The notes beneath the pieces were generated by a model. The model was given only the letters and a program-made list of their open reading frames with translations, was not told the origin of the DNA and searched no databases. DNA of 39,356 nt from CAVSWN01 sp046728115 (GTDB lineage Bacteria > Acidobacteriota > Vicinamibacteria > Vicinamibacterales > CAVVIG01). Position 1 is the first letter of the stretch; the number at the start of each line of letters is the position of its first letter. Below are positions 7,656-16,429 of the stretch, in pieces. The stretch covers positions 1-39,356 of the forward strand of contig JBKPDW010000008.1 of assembly GCA_046728115.1 (NCBI GenBank). The letters are read 5' to 3'. The position numbers and the translations under genes were made by a program.

Positions 7656-8566
7656 CGGGCCATCCAGAGGCCGAATGCGGCCGGCGCGCGGCCCAGGCGC
7701 AGCCACGCGAGGCGACGCTTCAGACGCCACGGCAGCGGACCGCGTGTCGGCACGAAGCGCGTGCGCAGGTCCATGGACTCGGCGATCGCTCCGAGCCGCG
7801 CAAATGTCAGATAGCCGATGCCGGCCCGCACGGTGTTCGCGATGCCAAGTTCGCCCTGGAAGTCGCGGTGCTTGTCGTCCACCATGGCGTCGCCGTCGCA
7901 ATCGCGCGAGAACATGGGCGAGTCCATCACGGCCAGCACGCCGTCCGCGGTGAGCATGCGTCGAGCGCGCGCGAGCGTGGTGGCCGCGTCCGTCGCGTAA
8001 TGCAACGAACCGTTGAACACCACCAGATCGAATTGCCCGGGCGCAAACGGCAGCGCGTCGAAGTCCGCTTGAACGGCAACGAACGGCACGATGTAGTGCC
8101 GGCATGCGCCGAGGCCGTCGGCCTGGTCATCCAGCACGTCCAGGGCGACGACGCGTTGACCCAGCGATGCGAGCCGATGCGACAACCAACCGGTGCCCGC
8201 ACCTACGTCGAGGATCTGCATCGGTTGCGACGATGACGCGAGTACCCAGTGCAGCAGATGGTGATAGGTCTCTCTGCGGACGAGCCATTCGGCTGCCTGG
8301 GCGTCGTCGCGCGATACCGACGGCAGCAGGCGGTAGTGCTCGGCCGGCCAGGCGCGCCGATGCCCGTCGCGATCCCGCACGACCTGATACTGATGGATAA
8401 ACGGCGCCAGCTTTGCCGCGCGCGTCGGAGTCAGGAACCGCCAGACGCCATCACGACGCTCGTACGTGCGGTTGCAGAACCTGCACGTTCGACAGTCAGC
8501 CACCTGCTCGTCGTCGAGCGCTACGCCACACTCGGGACACGCAAAGCGCGGCATCCACAGGTCCAT
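7652..8566 (-). CDS. Methyltransferase with N-terminal zinc ribbon
   Basis: This 304-residue protein starts with a Trm112-like zinc ribbon: CPEC near residue 10, then CRTCRFC, then RRDGVWRFLTP. A class I methyltransferase domain follows with motif I ILDVGAGTGWLSHRL, the acidic VVALDVLDDQADG end, ADFDALPFAPGQFDLVVFNG and LTADGVLAVMDSP. Fusions of a ribbon and a methyltransferase occur in natural-product and cell-surface clusters and act on small molecules or lipids. The C-terminal 50 residues are basic and hydrophobic and could contact membrane. The start ATG is one base after the upstream stop. The stop overlaps the next start as ATGA, so translation is probably coupled on both sides. Confidence 0.87.
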   Translation of the reverse strand: MDLWMPRFACPECGVALDDEQVADCRTCRFCNRTYERRDGVWRFLTPTRAAKLAPFIHQYQVVRDRDGHRRAWPAEHYRLLPSVSRDDAQAAEWLVRRETYHHLLHWVLASSSQPMQILDVGAGTGWLSHRLASLGQRVVALDVLDDQADGLGACRHYIVPFVAVQADFDALPFAPGQFDLVVFNGSLHYATDAATTLARARRMLTADGVLAVMDSPMFSRDCDGDAMVDDKHRDFQGELGIANTVRAGIGYLTFARLGAIAESMDLRTRFVPTRGPLPWRLKRRLAWLRLGRAPAAFGLWMAR

Positions 8567-8567
8567 A

Positions 8568-9380
8568 TCACGCTCGCTGCAGCACGATCAGGAAATGGTC
8601 GCCGTGGCCGCGCACCAGCGGCCAGGTGCCCACGACGTCGTCCATGCGTTCGAGCAGCGCAATCAGGCGAGTGTGCCGACTGGCAAACGCGTGCGCATAC
8701 GGCGGCGGTGCGAACAAGCCAAGCGATTGCAGATGCAGGCGGCGGAATCCGGCCGCGGCGAACATCCGCTCGAATGATCGAGGCGCACGGTACTGGGTCC
8801 AGACTGTGCGACCGTCGAGCGGCACCGGCACCGGCGCACGTGAATACCGGATCGTGGCTCGACGCCAGTCGCCGCGCGACATGTACAGTGCGAACTCCCA
8901 GGGACAGCTGCGGCCGATCACGGATGCGATCAACGTGCCGCCCGAGCGCAGTCTGCCGGCAATGCGGCGCGCTGATTCCGCCAGGTCCGGTACGCAATTC
9001 AGCGGGCCGAAGTTGGAGTAGGCGGCATCGAACATCTCGGGCGCGAGCCGATCGACCTCGTCGATGCCGAGGCGATGAACGACCGCGCGATCGCCGAGAC
9101 GCGCCGTATCCAGTCGCCGCCGGGCCTCGCGGATCATGGCGGGCGACCGGTCGAGCGCGGTGACGCGATAACCACGCCGCGCGAAGTATTCGATGTCACA
9201 CCCAGGACCACATCCAAGATCGAGAATGCTGGCGCCAGAGGTTACGAATCGTTCCACCGTGCGCCGCACACGGTCCCGCATTGCGCACAACAACGGATTC
9301 TCTGCATTCGATCGGTCGTAGTGCGCGGCGACGCCGTCGAACGCCTGTTGTGTGTCGAGCAACACCGTCTCGATCGCCAT
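8568..9380 (-). CDS. Class I SAM-dependent methyltransferase
   Basis: The ATG at 9380 gives a 270-residue protein with the usual family opening (LLDTQQAFDGVAAHYDRSN). The core motifs are ILDLGCGPGCDIEYF, VTALDRSPAMIREARRR, a VVHRLGID loop, MFDAAYSNFGPLNCVPDL and LRSGGTLIASVIG. This is the Methyltransf_11/31 style. An open frame continues upstream to 9644, but that stretch is low in conserved features and overlaps the radical SAM gene, so it was left out. The gap to the upstream stop at 9419 is 38 bases, the widest in the leftward operon before the DUF218 gene. The target is unknown; the cluster context suggests an O-, N- or C-methylation of a glycan or lipid intermediate. Confidence 0.87.
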   Translation of the reverse strand: MAIETVLLDTQQAFDGVAAHYDRSNAENPLLCAMRDRVRRTVERFVTSGASILDLGCGPGCDIEYFARRGYRVTALDRSPAMIREARRRLDTARLGDRAVVHRLGIDEVDRLAPEMFDAAYSNFGPLNCVPDLAESARRIAGRLRSGGTLIASVIGRSCPWEFALYMSRGDWRRATIRYSRAPVPVPLDGRTVWTQYRAPRSFERMFAAAGFRRLHLQSLGLFAPPPYAHAFASRHTRLIALLERMDDVVGTWPLVRGHGDHFLIVLQRA

Positions 9381-9418
9381 CTGTCCAACCCGGTCACGCG
9401 CACGTCCCGCCTGCTCTC

Positions 9419-10531
9419 TTACGACGCCCACGGTGCGTTCCTCCAGCCGGCGTTCAAGGTGCAAACGCAGCGTGCACAGGTCGGGTCGGTGCTGACGTCG
9501 AGACCGGCCCGAAAGGCCGGGAGGCTGCGCTTCAGCAGATATTCGAAGGGTGTGCGGCGGATGTTGCCCACGGGCGGATGGAAGAAGCACGGTCGCACGG
9601 CCCCGTTGGCCTCGAGGACAACCGACACCCACGGCGCATTGCACTGCACGGCCGGCAGCGGTCCGTTCCCTGTCAGCGCTCTGTAGTACCGCGGCAGACG
9701 GCGCAGCCGTTCGGGCGTTTCTGCGACGAACCCCGATTCCAGCTCCGCGCGATACACCGCGATCGTGCGTTCGACGATGTCTGCAAACTCGGACGCTTCG
9801 TCCGGTGACAGCGCCAGGTTCGAGAACCGACCAGGGTCGAACGGACGGCGGAGTTCGGACGCGCCCGGTTCGGACCCCGGACGGCGTGCGCTCGGGTCGT
9901 CGAAGCCGCGGCCGAATGCGGTCGACGACAGATCGGCGGCGAGGAACGAGATGCCGTCGATTCCGAGCATCTTGGCGTGGTCGATAAGCCGTGGCAGCTC
10001 GCGGAAGTTGGCGCGATGAATCGTGGCGCGAGCGGTGACGGGCACGTGCGGCGCCAGCCGCCGCAGGCGAGCGATCCCTCGTTCGACCGCTCCCAGCGCG
10101 TTGATGCCTCGAATCTCTTCGTACAGCCGATCACTCGCCGCGTCGAGGGAAACGAAGACGCGGGAAAAATGGCGCGCCACGCCATCCGCCAGGCGCTCGA
10201 GCAACACGCCGCTCGTCAGCAACTGCAGCGACAGGCCGCGTGCTCGAAAGATCGAGGCGGCGTCAAGGACATCGTGGCGGAGTAACGGCTCACCGCCCGA
10301 AAAGGCCACCACGCGAGTCCCGAGCGGCGGTAGCTCCTCTGCGATCTGCGCGATCTCGTCGAGCGTCAGATCGTCAGCCCCGCTCTGCTTCCACCAATCG
10401 CACGAGATGCAGCGGCTGTTGCAGCGACTCGTCGGATAGAAGATCAAGAGCGGCAGCACCAGCGTGCGATTCGTGACCCGGCCAAGTCGCACCAGCATCG
10501 CCGTCGTCACGGAAGAAGCGCGCGGGCTCAT
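9419..10531 (-). CDS. Radical SAM enzyme with SPASM-like C-terminus
   Basis: The ATG at 10531 overlaps the previous stop as ATGA and gives 370 residues. The motif CNSRCISC supplies C37, C41 and C44, and the SAM-binding SGGEPLLRHDVL follows at the expected distance. FVSLDAASDRLYEEIRG and the strand after it are typical of the MoaA/PqqE-like group. The C-terminal third holds extra cysteines (VQCNAPW, RPCFFHPPVGN and CARCVC), which fits a SPASM or twitch domain binding auxiliary iron-sulfur clusters. Such enzymes modify peptides or oxidise small molecules. No precursor peptide gene was found nearby, so a small-molecule or sugar substrate is the more likely reading. Unlike the three neighbouring radical SAM proteins, it lacks a cobalamin-binding domain. 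Confidence 0.88.
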   Translation of the reverse strand: MSPRASSVTTAMLVRLGRVTNRTLVLPLLIFYPTSRCNSRCISCDWWKQSGADDLTLDEIAQIAEELPPLGTRVVAFSGGEPLLRHDVLDAASIFRARGLSLQLLTSGVLLERLADGVARHFSRVFVSLDAASDRLYEEIRGINALGAVERGIARLRRLAPHVPVTARATIHRANFRELPRLIDHAKMLGIDGISFLAADLSSTAFGRGFDDPSARRPGSEPGASELRRPFDPGRFSNLALSPDEASEFADIVERTIAVYRAELESGFVAETPERLRRLPRYYRALTGNGPLPAVQCNAPWVSVVLEANGAVRPCFFHPPVGNIRRTPFEYLLKRSLPAFRAGLDVSTDPTCARCVCTLNAGWRNAPWAS

Positions 10532-11934
10532 GAGGCGAGCGAAGGCCGCATCCATTCGGCGATCGCCTTTTCGATCGGATATCCGTACGCGTCGCGGCGG
10601 CAGCGCCAGCGTGCCATGGCCTGAATGGGCAGCCGCCAGATCGAGGGCCTCGACCATCCAATACGCTGATAGAAACGGAACCGCTCGATGAGCGCGCGCG
10701 TGTCAGCGTTCACCCACGGACTCCGCCATGCGTCGCTCTCCATCGCGATCCACTCGCCCAGACGCCGCGGCAACGGCTGCCCGCGGCGGGTGAGATCGTC
10801 GGTAATGGGGGTACCCGGATACGGCCGGTAGTAGAACAGCGCGACCTGAAATTCCGGTCCGAGCGCGCGCAGCGTCTTGGCGACGTTGAGCGTCGACTGG
10901 ATGCTGTCCGGCGGTTCGTCAGGAAAGCCGACGATCAGATTGAAGAGGACGGCGATGCCAAGACGCCGGCACTTCTCGGCCGTGACGAACACCTGGTCGA
11001 GCTTGACGTCCTTCTTCATCCAGTCGAGCATCGCCTGCGATCCCGACTCGAGACCGATCATCACGCGCCGCAGACCTGCGTCACGGCAGGCGCGCAGCAC
11101 GCCCTCGTCCAGCCGGGCGCCCTGATCGGCGCGCATCGTGGCCATCCATGTGAAGCGGAGACCGCGTCGCAAAATCTCCCCGGCGATGGCCTCGACACGG
11201 GGGGCGTGAGTGAAAAACGTCTCGTCCTGGAAACCGACGTCGGTGAAGCGGTGCTTGCGCCAGAGCTTTTCGAGCTCGGCGCCGACGCGATCGGGCGCCA
11301 GACCGAACCAGCCGCGGCCGTACACGGTCGGATCGGCGCAGAAGGTGCATCGGAACCGGCATCCCTGGGACGTGATGTAGTCGAGTTGCCGTTCGCGTTT
11401 CAGCGAGAAATACTTCTCGACGTCGATGAGCGAGTAGTCATGCTCTGGCAGTTCGTTGATATCGGCCGTCGCGCGCGCCAGATAGGAGGTCGCCCCCTTT
11501 CCCTGGCAGCCCGCGATTCCCCATCCCCGCTCACCGGCGGCGTACTGTTCCATCAGTTCCACGACGGTGCGCTCGCCCTGACCCACGACCACGGCGTCAA
11601 CGCCGGCTTCGTCGAGTGTTTCGTTCGGAAAGAGCGATGGATGCCACCCGCCCCACACGATCCGGCAATCCGGCCGATGTGATCGGACCGCCCGCGTCAT
11701 GCGCAACGCGTCTGCGATGGGCGTACCTGTCAGCACGCCCACGCTAAGACACAACGCGCCATCCGTAGCCTCGAGCACTCGTCCGAGAGGATCGCACTCG
11801 ATCCGGCCGTCGATGATAACGACGTCGTATTGCGCGCGAGCGAGCGCCGATCCGACAGCCACGAGTCCCAGCGGCATCGTGAAGAACGGCGCCTGCGGGT
11901 TGTACAGCACGACGCGATGCTTGCGCATAGCCAT
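10528..11934 (-). CDS. B12-binding-domain radical SAM enzyme (2)
   Basis: The ATG at 11934 shares a base with the stop of the fusion gene (TAATG) and yields 468 residues; a second ATG at 11928 is equally placed. The cobalamin-binding half runs to about residue 140: HRVVLYNPQAPFFTMPLGL, CRIVWGGWHPSLFPNETL and GVDAVVVGQGERTVVEL. The radical SAM half has C192, C196 and C199 in CRFRCTFC, then VGFQDETFFTH, MIGLESGSQAMLDWMKK and FNLIVGFPDEPPDSI. Spacing and wording match the BchE/HpnJ-like group. A role in C-methylation or skeletal change of a lipid, glycan or other intermediate is inferred from the family. It is a different paralogue from the proteins at 6177 and 11934, as the cores are clearly diverged. 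Confidence 0.9.
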   Translation of the reverse strand: MAMRKHRVVLYNPQAPFFTMPLGLVAVGSALARAQYDVVIIDGRIECDPLGRVLEATDGALCLSVGVLTGTPIADALRMTRAVRSHRPDCRIVWGGWHPSLFPNETLDEAGVDAVVVGQGERTVVELMEQYAAGERGWGIAGCQGKGATSYLARATADINELPEHDYSLIDVEKYFSLKRERQLDYITSQGCRFRCTFCADPTVYGRGWFGLAPDRVGAELEKLWRKHRFTDVGFQDETFFTHAPRVEAIAGEILRRGLRFTWMATMRADQGARLDEGVLRACRDAGLRRVMIGLESGSQAMLDWMKKDVKLDQVFVTAEKCRRLGIAVLFNLIVGFPDEPPDSIQSTLNVAKTLRALGPEFQVALFYYRPYPGTPITDDLTRRGQPLPRRLGEWIAMESDAWRSPWVNADTRALIERFRFYQRIGWSRPSIWRLPIQAMARWRCRRDAYGYPIEKAIAEWMRPSLAS

Positions 11935-14558
11935 TACTCGCGCGCCATCCGCCATCGCAGCGTCGGCAGTTTGCACGCGTGCACGACGAGGCGTGTCGCA
12001 TCGTGCAGCTGCCGGCGGCCCATGGTCCACGGCTGCAGCGCAGCGCGGCCCAGCGCACGCATCGACTTGCGGATCCTGAACTCGGAGTGAACACGGGCGT
12101 ACAGCGCGCGGTAGAACGCTGGCGAGTAGGTCGCGCGATACATCATGGCGAGATCGTCCGAGTCCAGCCAATTCTGCTTGTCGCCGAGCTGCGATTTGAC
12201 GCGCTCGTAGAATCGGGTGCCCGGCAGCGGATACGACACCGACACGCCGATGTCATCGGGCGTGCACGTGCGAATCATCTGCAGCGTCTGTACGATGTCG
12301 TCGCGGGTCTCTCCGGGATAGCCGAACTGCAGAAAGAAGCCGACCTCGATGCCCGCGTGATGCAGCAGCCGTGTGGCGCTGACGATCTGATCGACCCGCG
12401 TGCCCTTCTCCATCGCGTCAAGTACACGCTGCGATCCCGACTCGGCGCCAATCCACGCCGTGCGGCACTTCGACGCGCGCAAGGCAGCAGCAATATCCGG
12501 CGTCACCTGATCCGCGCGCAGCAGGCACTTGAATGGAATCGTCGCGTCGCGCTGCTGCACGAGGTCGGCAAAGCGTGCAATCCAACCGGGCTTCAGCCCG
12601 AAGATGTCGTCGGCAATCCAGAGATGATCCGGGCGGTACGTCCGCTTCAGCCACGCCATCTCCTCCACCACCTGCTCGGGCGACCGCACCGTGTAGCGCT
12701 GCCCGTAGATCGGCTTCGCGCACCAGTTGCAGTGGTATGGGCAGCCGCGGGTCGTGGCGATGTTCATCGAGAAGTAGCCGTGACGCGAGCGCCACAGCGA
12801 TTCGTACCGGTCGACGTCAACAAGATCCCAGGCCGGACGCGGCAGAGAGTCCAGATCCCGGATGATGTCGCGCGGCGGCGTACGAACCACCGATCCGCTC
12901 TGGCGACGCACGCACACGCCGGCGACGGTCTCGAGCGCTGCGGCTCGACCCTCGGAGAGCGTCTGCAACACCTCGACGAGGGTAATTTCGCCCTCACCGG
13001 TGATCACCACGTCTGCCCCGCGGGCCAGGTATGTCTCGGGATGGTCGGACGCGTCCGAGCCGGCCACGATCGTGACGATGCCGCGGGCCTGCGCCGCGTC
13101 GATCATGGCCAGCGCGGCCGTGCGCATCCGCAACAGGCACATCTTGGTCAGGTAGTTGAAGTTGTCTTCGTAGAGCACCGCGAAGCACGGGCGATGGCAA
13201 TCGAGCGCAGCCGACCACTCCTCGAGCGACTCGGCGAGCATGGCGTCGAACAACGCGACCCGATATCCGTGGTTCCGTACGAAGGCGGCAGCATAGAGCG
13301 CGCCCAGCGGCGCGTACGGCTGCTGCGCCTCCCACAGCTTCGGATCGAACCGCAGAAAATACGCTTGGCCAAACAGCACGTCCACCTGCGTCGATGGGGT
13401 CCGCGCGACATTGACCGCGGCCGGCTGTCGTGATGCGGGCACGCGCTTCCTGGCGACGTCGCGATAAATCTCGAGGCTCTCGCGCGCGGCGCGATCCCAC
13501 GAGAACTCGTGCGCGCGCAAAACGCCCGCGACCGACATGCGCTCGCGCTTGCCGCGATCCCTGGCGAGATCGACGAGTGCATCGCCCAGGGCATCGGCGT
13601 CCAGCCGATCGACCTGCGCGACCGCCGATCCGCCAACCTCCGCCAGTGCCGCTGTGCGGCCCGTGATGACCGGCACACCGCAAGCCATCGCCTCGACGAC
13701 GGGCAGCCCGAACCCTTCGTACATCGACGGATACACGAACATTTCGGCGAGCGAGTACAGCGCCGGCAGATCATCGAACGGCACATAGCCGGTGAACGTG
13801 ATGGCCTCGGCAACACGGCTCGAGGCGATCAGTCGATCGAGGCCTCGCGATTTCCAGCCATACGGACCGACGCAGACCAGCCGATGCTCGAGCTCGCCGC
13901 TCAGCAGCCGCTGTGCGAATGCGTCTATCAGCTTTGGAAGGTTCTTCCGCGGTTCGATGGTGCCGACGTAGAGAATGATTCGCCCTGATACTCCGTAACG
14001 GCTGCGAACACGACCGAGGACTGAAGCGTCGCGGACCGGCTGAAAGGCAGGCGCCGCGGCCTCGTACACGACGTGCACGCGGGAGGGATCCGCCGAGCAG
14101 AACCTGACGATATCGCTCCGAGAGCTCTCCGACACCGTGATGATTGCCTCGGCACGCCGTGCCGCTGCGTACATGAGCGGTGTGTTGAGAAGCACACGCC
14201 GCGGCGGATGGTGCCGCGGGTAGAGCCGCAGACTCGCGTCGTGGATCGTGACCACGGCGGGCACCGGACCGGTGATCGGCAGCATTCCGTTCGTGAAGTG
14301 GGCGACGTCGGCGCCGATCGTTTTGAGAACCGATGGCGCATACATCTGAAGCCACACTAACCGCGGGACACGGTGCGTGGCGGCGACGACCTGCACATTG
14401 GCCGGCAGCGCGCGAGCCGTTTCGATCCGTTGGTTCGAGATGACCGCAATGTCGTCGGGCGCCGCATGCCTGGCAAGGTGATGCAACAGGTGTTCGCTGT
14501 AATAGCCGACACCGGTTCGGCCCGGCCGCAGCGCCATGCCGTCAAACGCGATGCGCAT
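11934..14558 (-). CDS. Fusion of GT4 glycosyltransferase and B12-binding radical SAM enzyme
   Basis: One uninterrupted frame of 874 residues joins two enzyme types. Residues 1 to about 375 are a GT4 (GT-B fold) glycosyltransferase: MRIAFDGMALRPGRTGVGYY, the VVTIHDASLRLYP region, ILYVGTIEPRKNLPKLIDAF and the EX7E motif in YEGFGLPVVEAMACG (E281 and E289). After a short Pro/Ala-rich linker, a cobalamin-binding domain begins near residue 392 (VDVLFGQAYFLRFDP, then IVAGSDASDHPETYLARGAD). The radical SAM core has C606, C610 and C613 in CPYHCNWC and then WIGAESGSQRVLDAM. The ATG at 14558 overlaps the ligase gene by 17 bases. A frame through 14603 exists but lengthens the overlap. The fusion implies that glycosyl transfer and a radical step act on the same substrate. 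Confidence 0.88.
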   Translation of the reverse strand: MRIAFDGMALRPGRTGVGYYSEHLLHHLARHAAPDDIAVISNQRIETARALPANVQVVAATHRVPRLVWLQMYAPSVLKTIGADVAHFTNGMLPITGPVPAVVTIHDASLRLYPRHHPPRRVLLNTPLMYAAARRAEAIITVSESSRSDIVRFCSADPSRVHVVYEAAAPAFQPVRDASVLGRVRSRYGVSGRIILYVGTIEPRKNLPKLIDAFAQRLLSGELEHRLVCVGPYGWKSRGLDRLIASSRVAEAITFTGYVPFDDLPALYSLAEMFVYPSMYEGFGLPVVEAMACGVPVITGRTAALAEVGGSAVAQVDRLDADALGDALVDLARDRGKRERMSVAGVLRAHEFSWDRAARESLEIYRDVARKRVPASRQPAAVNVARTPSTQVDVLFGQAYFLRFDPKLWEAQQPYAPLGALYAAAFVRNHGYRVALFDAMLAESLEEWSAALDCHRPCFAVLYEDNFNYLTKMCLLRMRTAALAMIDAAQARGIVTIVAGSDASDHPETYLARGADVVITGEGEITLVEVLQTLSEGRAAALETVAGVCVRRQSGSVVRTPPRDIIRDLDSLPRPAWDLVDVDRYESLWRSRHGYFSMNIATTRGCPYHCNWCAKPIYGQRYTVRSPEQVVEEMAWLKRTYRPDHLWIADDIFGLKPGWIARFADLVQQRDATIPFKCLLRADQVTPDIAAALRASKCRTAWIGAESGSQRVLDAMEKGTRVDQIVSATRLLHHAGIEVGFFLQFGYPGETRDDIVQTLQMIRTCTPDDIGVSVSYPLPGTRFYERVKSQLGDKQNWLDSDDLAMMYRATYSPAFYRALYARVHSEFRIRKSMRALGRAALQPWTMGRRQLHDATRLVVHACKLPTLRWRMARE

Positions 14559-16326
14559 GCGCGCCAGTCTCCACGCCGCGCGCAGAGGCAGCGGCCAGGC
14601 CAACGGTAAGCGAGAACAGGATGTAGGTCGGTGCGAAGCTCAGAAACGAGTCGACGCATCCATGCACTGCGATCGCCAGGCACGCGGCGACAACGCCCAT
14701 CGCCACGGTGCCTCTCGTGCCCGAGCGCCGCAAGGCGTCGACGCACACGCCCGCCGCACGCCCTGCCAGATTGAAGAACACGAGCGCGGCGACAATGCCG
14801 CCGCCGACGAGGACCTCGATGTACATGTTGTTGCTGTGCACGCGCGTGTCGTTTCGGCGCAGGCCGGCGTAGCTCGCGTACGTCAAACGGAAGTTGTCGG
14901 GGCCAATGCCAAGGATAGGATGGTCGCGAAGCATCCGGGCGGCGGCGCCCCAGAGAACGAGGCGTCCCGGCCGCACGGCCGGCCGTATGGGCGGGAGCGT
15001 GTACAACTGCCCTTCGATCAGAGGACCTTCGACCGTCGCGCGCGATCGGACCGGCTGCGCTCCCGGCTCGGCGTTGAACCAGAGTCGCCGCTCCTGCACG
15101 ACATCCCATTCGAGCCGGTAGACACCCGGGTGCCGTGGTGCGCGAACGGCAGCGCGCACCGTCACACTTTCACCTGGAGCAACCGGCGAGTCGAACGGTG
15201 TCCGCAGTCCCTCGAAGGTGATGTAGCGATCGCCATCGAGCTCCATCCAGTGGTAGGAGAGCAGGAATGGCGAATCGTCCTGCGAATCCCAGACAACGCG
15301 GCCCGTGTTCGTCAGCGCAACAGGCACGCGCTGCAGCGATCCGGTGCCGAACGACAGCTCGGCAGGCGCCTCGACCCCCGCCCGATACCACGATTCCTGG
15401 CCCTCGGTCGTCAAGCGCAGCCAGATGGAATCCGTGGACCTCGATGCGAGCAGCACGGTGACGACGATCACGGCAAGCCCCGCGATCAGCCGTCCGCCGA
15501 TCTCCCATCCGCGAGCGCGGATGCGCGTGAACGCCACGACCGCGATACTGGCCGCGAGCGTCGCGACACCGGCGCGAGTGAACGTCAGCGCGATTGCATA
15601 GGCGATGATCGACAGGGCGACCACAATTGCGAACACCAGTCCTCGCCGCGATGCGTCGGCGGCCAGGAGCATCAACCCCACGCCGCACGCGAACACGATC
15701 TCGAGATACATCGACGCGATCGTTGGGTACTGCAGCGGCCCCCCGGCGCGGACGAGCGCGCCGACCGTCATCACTTGAGGTCGAAACTCCTTCAACCATC
15801 GCAGCACCATCGGCGCGCCCAGATACTCGAGAACGGCGAGAACGCTGATCGTCACCCCGGTCGCGAGCATCAACCAGATCGCTGCCACCAGCCGGTCGCG
15901 GGTGGTCACGCCGTTGACGGCGAGGAGATAGATCGCGAACGCTGCCGCGAACCGTCCGCTCATGTGCAGCGCGTTCACGCGCTCGAGCGGTGCGCCAAGT
16001 GCAGCGACCAGCATCGTCGCCACAAAGGCAACCCACGGCCAGGTGAGTGGCGTCCGCCAGATCGGCATCCGGCGCGACCACACGATCGCACCGAGCCAGG
16101 CGACGAAGGCAGTTGCCACCGCCGCTTCGAGGTTGCTCAGAGATTGGCCCGGCAAACGGATGAGCGGCTGAGTTCGTTCGAACGGGGCGACGACAAGAAG
16201 CAAGACCACGCCGGCAAATGCGGCTGTCGCGGCAACGTGATCGCGCGCAACCGATTCCACGACGTGAGACGATGCGTCTGGCGATGCGGACGCGCGTGTC
16301 GTGTAGGTGAGAGCGCTGCCACCCAT
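14542..16326 (-). CDS. O-antigen ligase/polymerase (Wzy/WaaL-like) with inserted Ig-like domain
   Basis: The 594-residue protein has many hydrophobic segments, beginning with FAGVVLLLVVAPF, and ends in a run of helices around VAMGVVAACLAIAVHG. The signature loop region (ILGIGPDNFRLTYA followed by RVHSNNMYIEVLVGGG) is that of the O-antigen ligase/polymerase family, which uses undecaprenol-linked glycans in the periplasm. Between about residues 306 and 440 lies an extra soluble domain (VPVALTNTGRVVWDS, PGESVTVRAAVRAP and YRLEWDVVQERRLWF). It reads like an NBR1-type Ig-like beta-sandwich placed in the large periplasmic loop. The ATG at 16326 is chosen because the extension to 16827 covers the divergent flippase. 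It is probably the first gene of the leftward operon. Confidence 0.85.
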   Translation of the reverse strand: MGGSALTYTTRASASPDASSHVVESVARDHVAATAAFAGVVLLLVVAPFERTQPLIRLPGQSLSNLEAAVATAFVAWLGAIVWSRRMPIWRTPLTWPWVAFVATMLVAALGAPLERVNALHMSGRFAAAFAIYLLAVNGVTTRDRLVAAIWLMLATGVTISVLAVLEYLGAPMVLRWLKEFRPQVMTVGALVRAGGPLQYPTIASMYLEIVFACGVGLMLLAADASRRGLVFAIVVALSIIAYAIALTFTRAGVATLAASIAVVAFTRIRARGWEIGGRLIAGLAVIVVTVLLASRSTDSIWLRLTTEGQESWYRAGVEAPAELSFGTGSLQRVPVALTNTGRVVWDSQDDSPFLLSYHWMELDGDRYITFEGLRTPFDSPVAPGESVTVRAAVRAPRHPGVYRLEWDVVQERRLWFNAEPGAQPVRSRATVEGPLIEGQLYTLPPIRPAVRPGRLVLWGAAARMLRDHPILGIGPDNFRLTYASYAGLRRNDTRVHSNNMYIEVLVGGGIVAALVFFNLAGRAAGVCVDALRRSGTRGTVAMGVVAACLAIAVHGCVDSFLSFAPTYILFSLTVGLAAASARGVETGAHAHRV

Positions 16327-16429
16327 TGGGAGATACGTGAGGACGTTAAACGGTGTCCAAGAACCTTGCCACGAGCAAAACGGATTCGAGGGCCGGGCAC
16401 GCCTGCTGCATAGGTGCTGGGACGTCGCG
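16327..16429. promoter_or_regulatory. Divergent intergenic region of the glycan cluster
   Basis: About 103 bases separate the proposed starts of the ligase (minus) and flippase (plus) genes, so promoters for both arms should lie here. No convincing -35/-10 pair or palindrome was recognised by eye. The boundaries depend on both start choices. Confidence 0.35.

Noticed and set aside
9381..9644. N-terminal extension of the methyltransferase
   Set aside because: It overlaps the radical SAM gene, has no family similarity, and the ATG at 9380 gives the normal start.
9419..10531. RiPP maturation role for the SPASM-like enzyme
   Set aside because: No short precursor-peptide ORF, leader peptidase or RRE-like protein was recognised in the cluster, so a peptide substrate is not supported.
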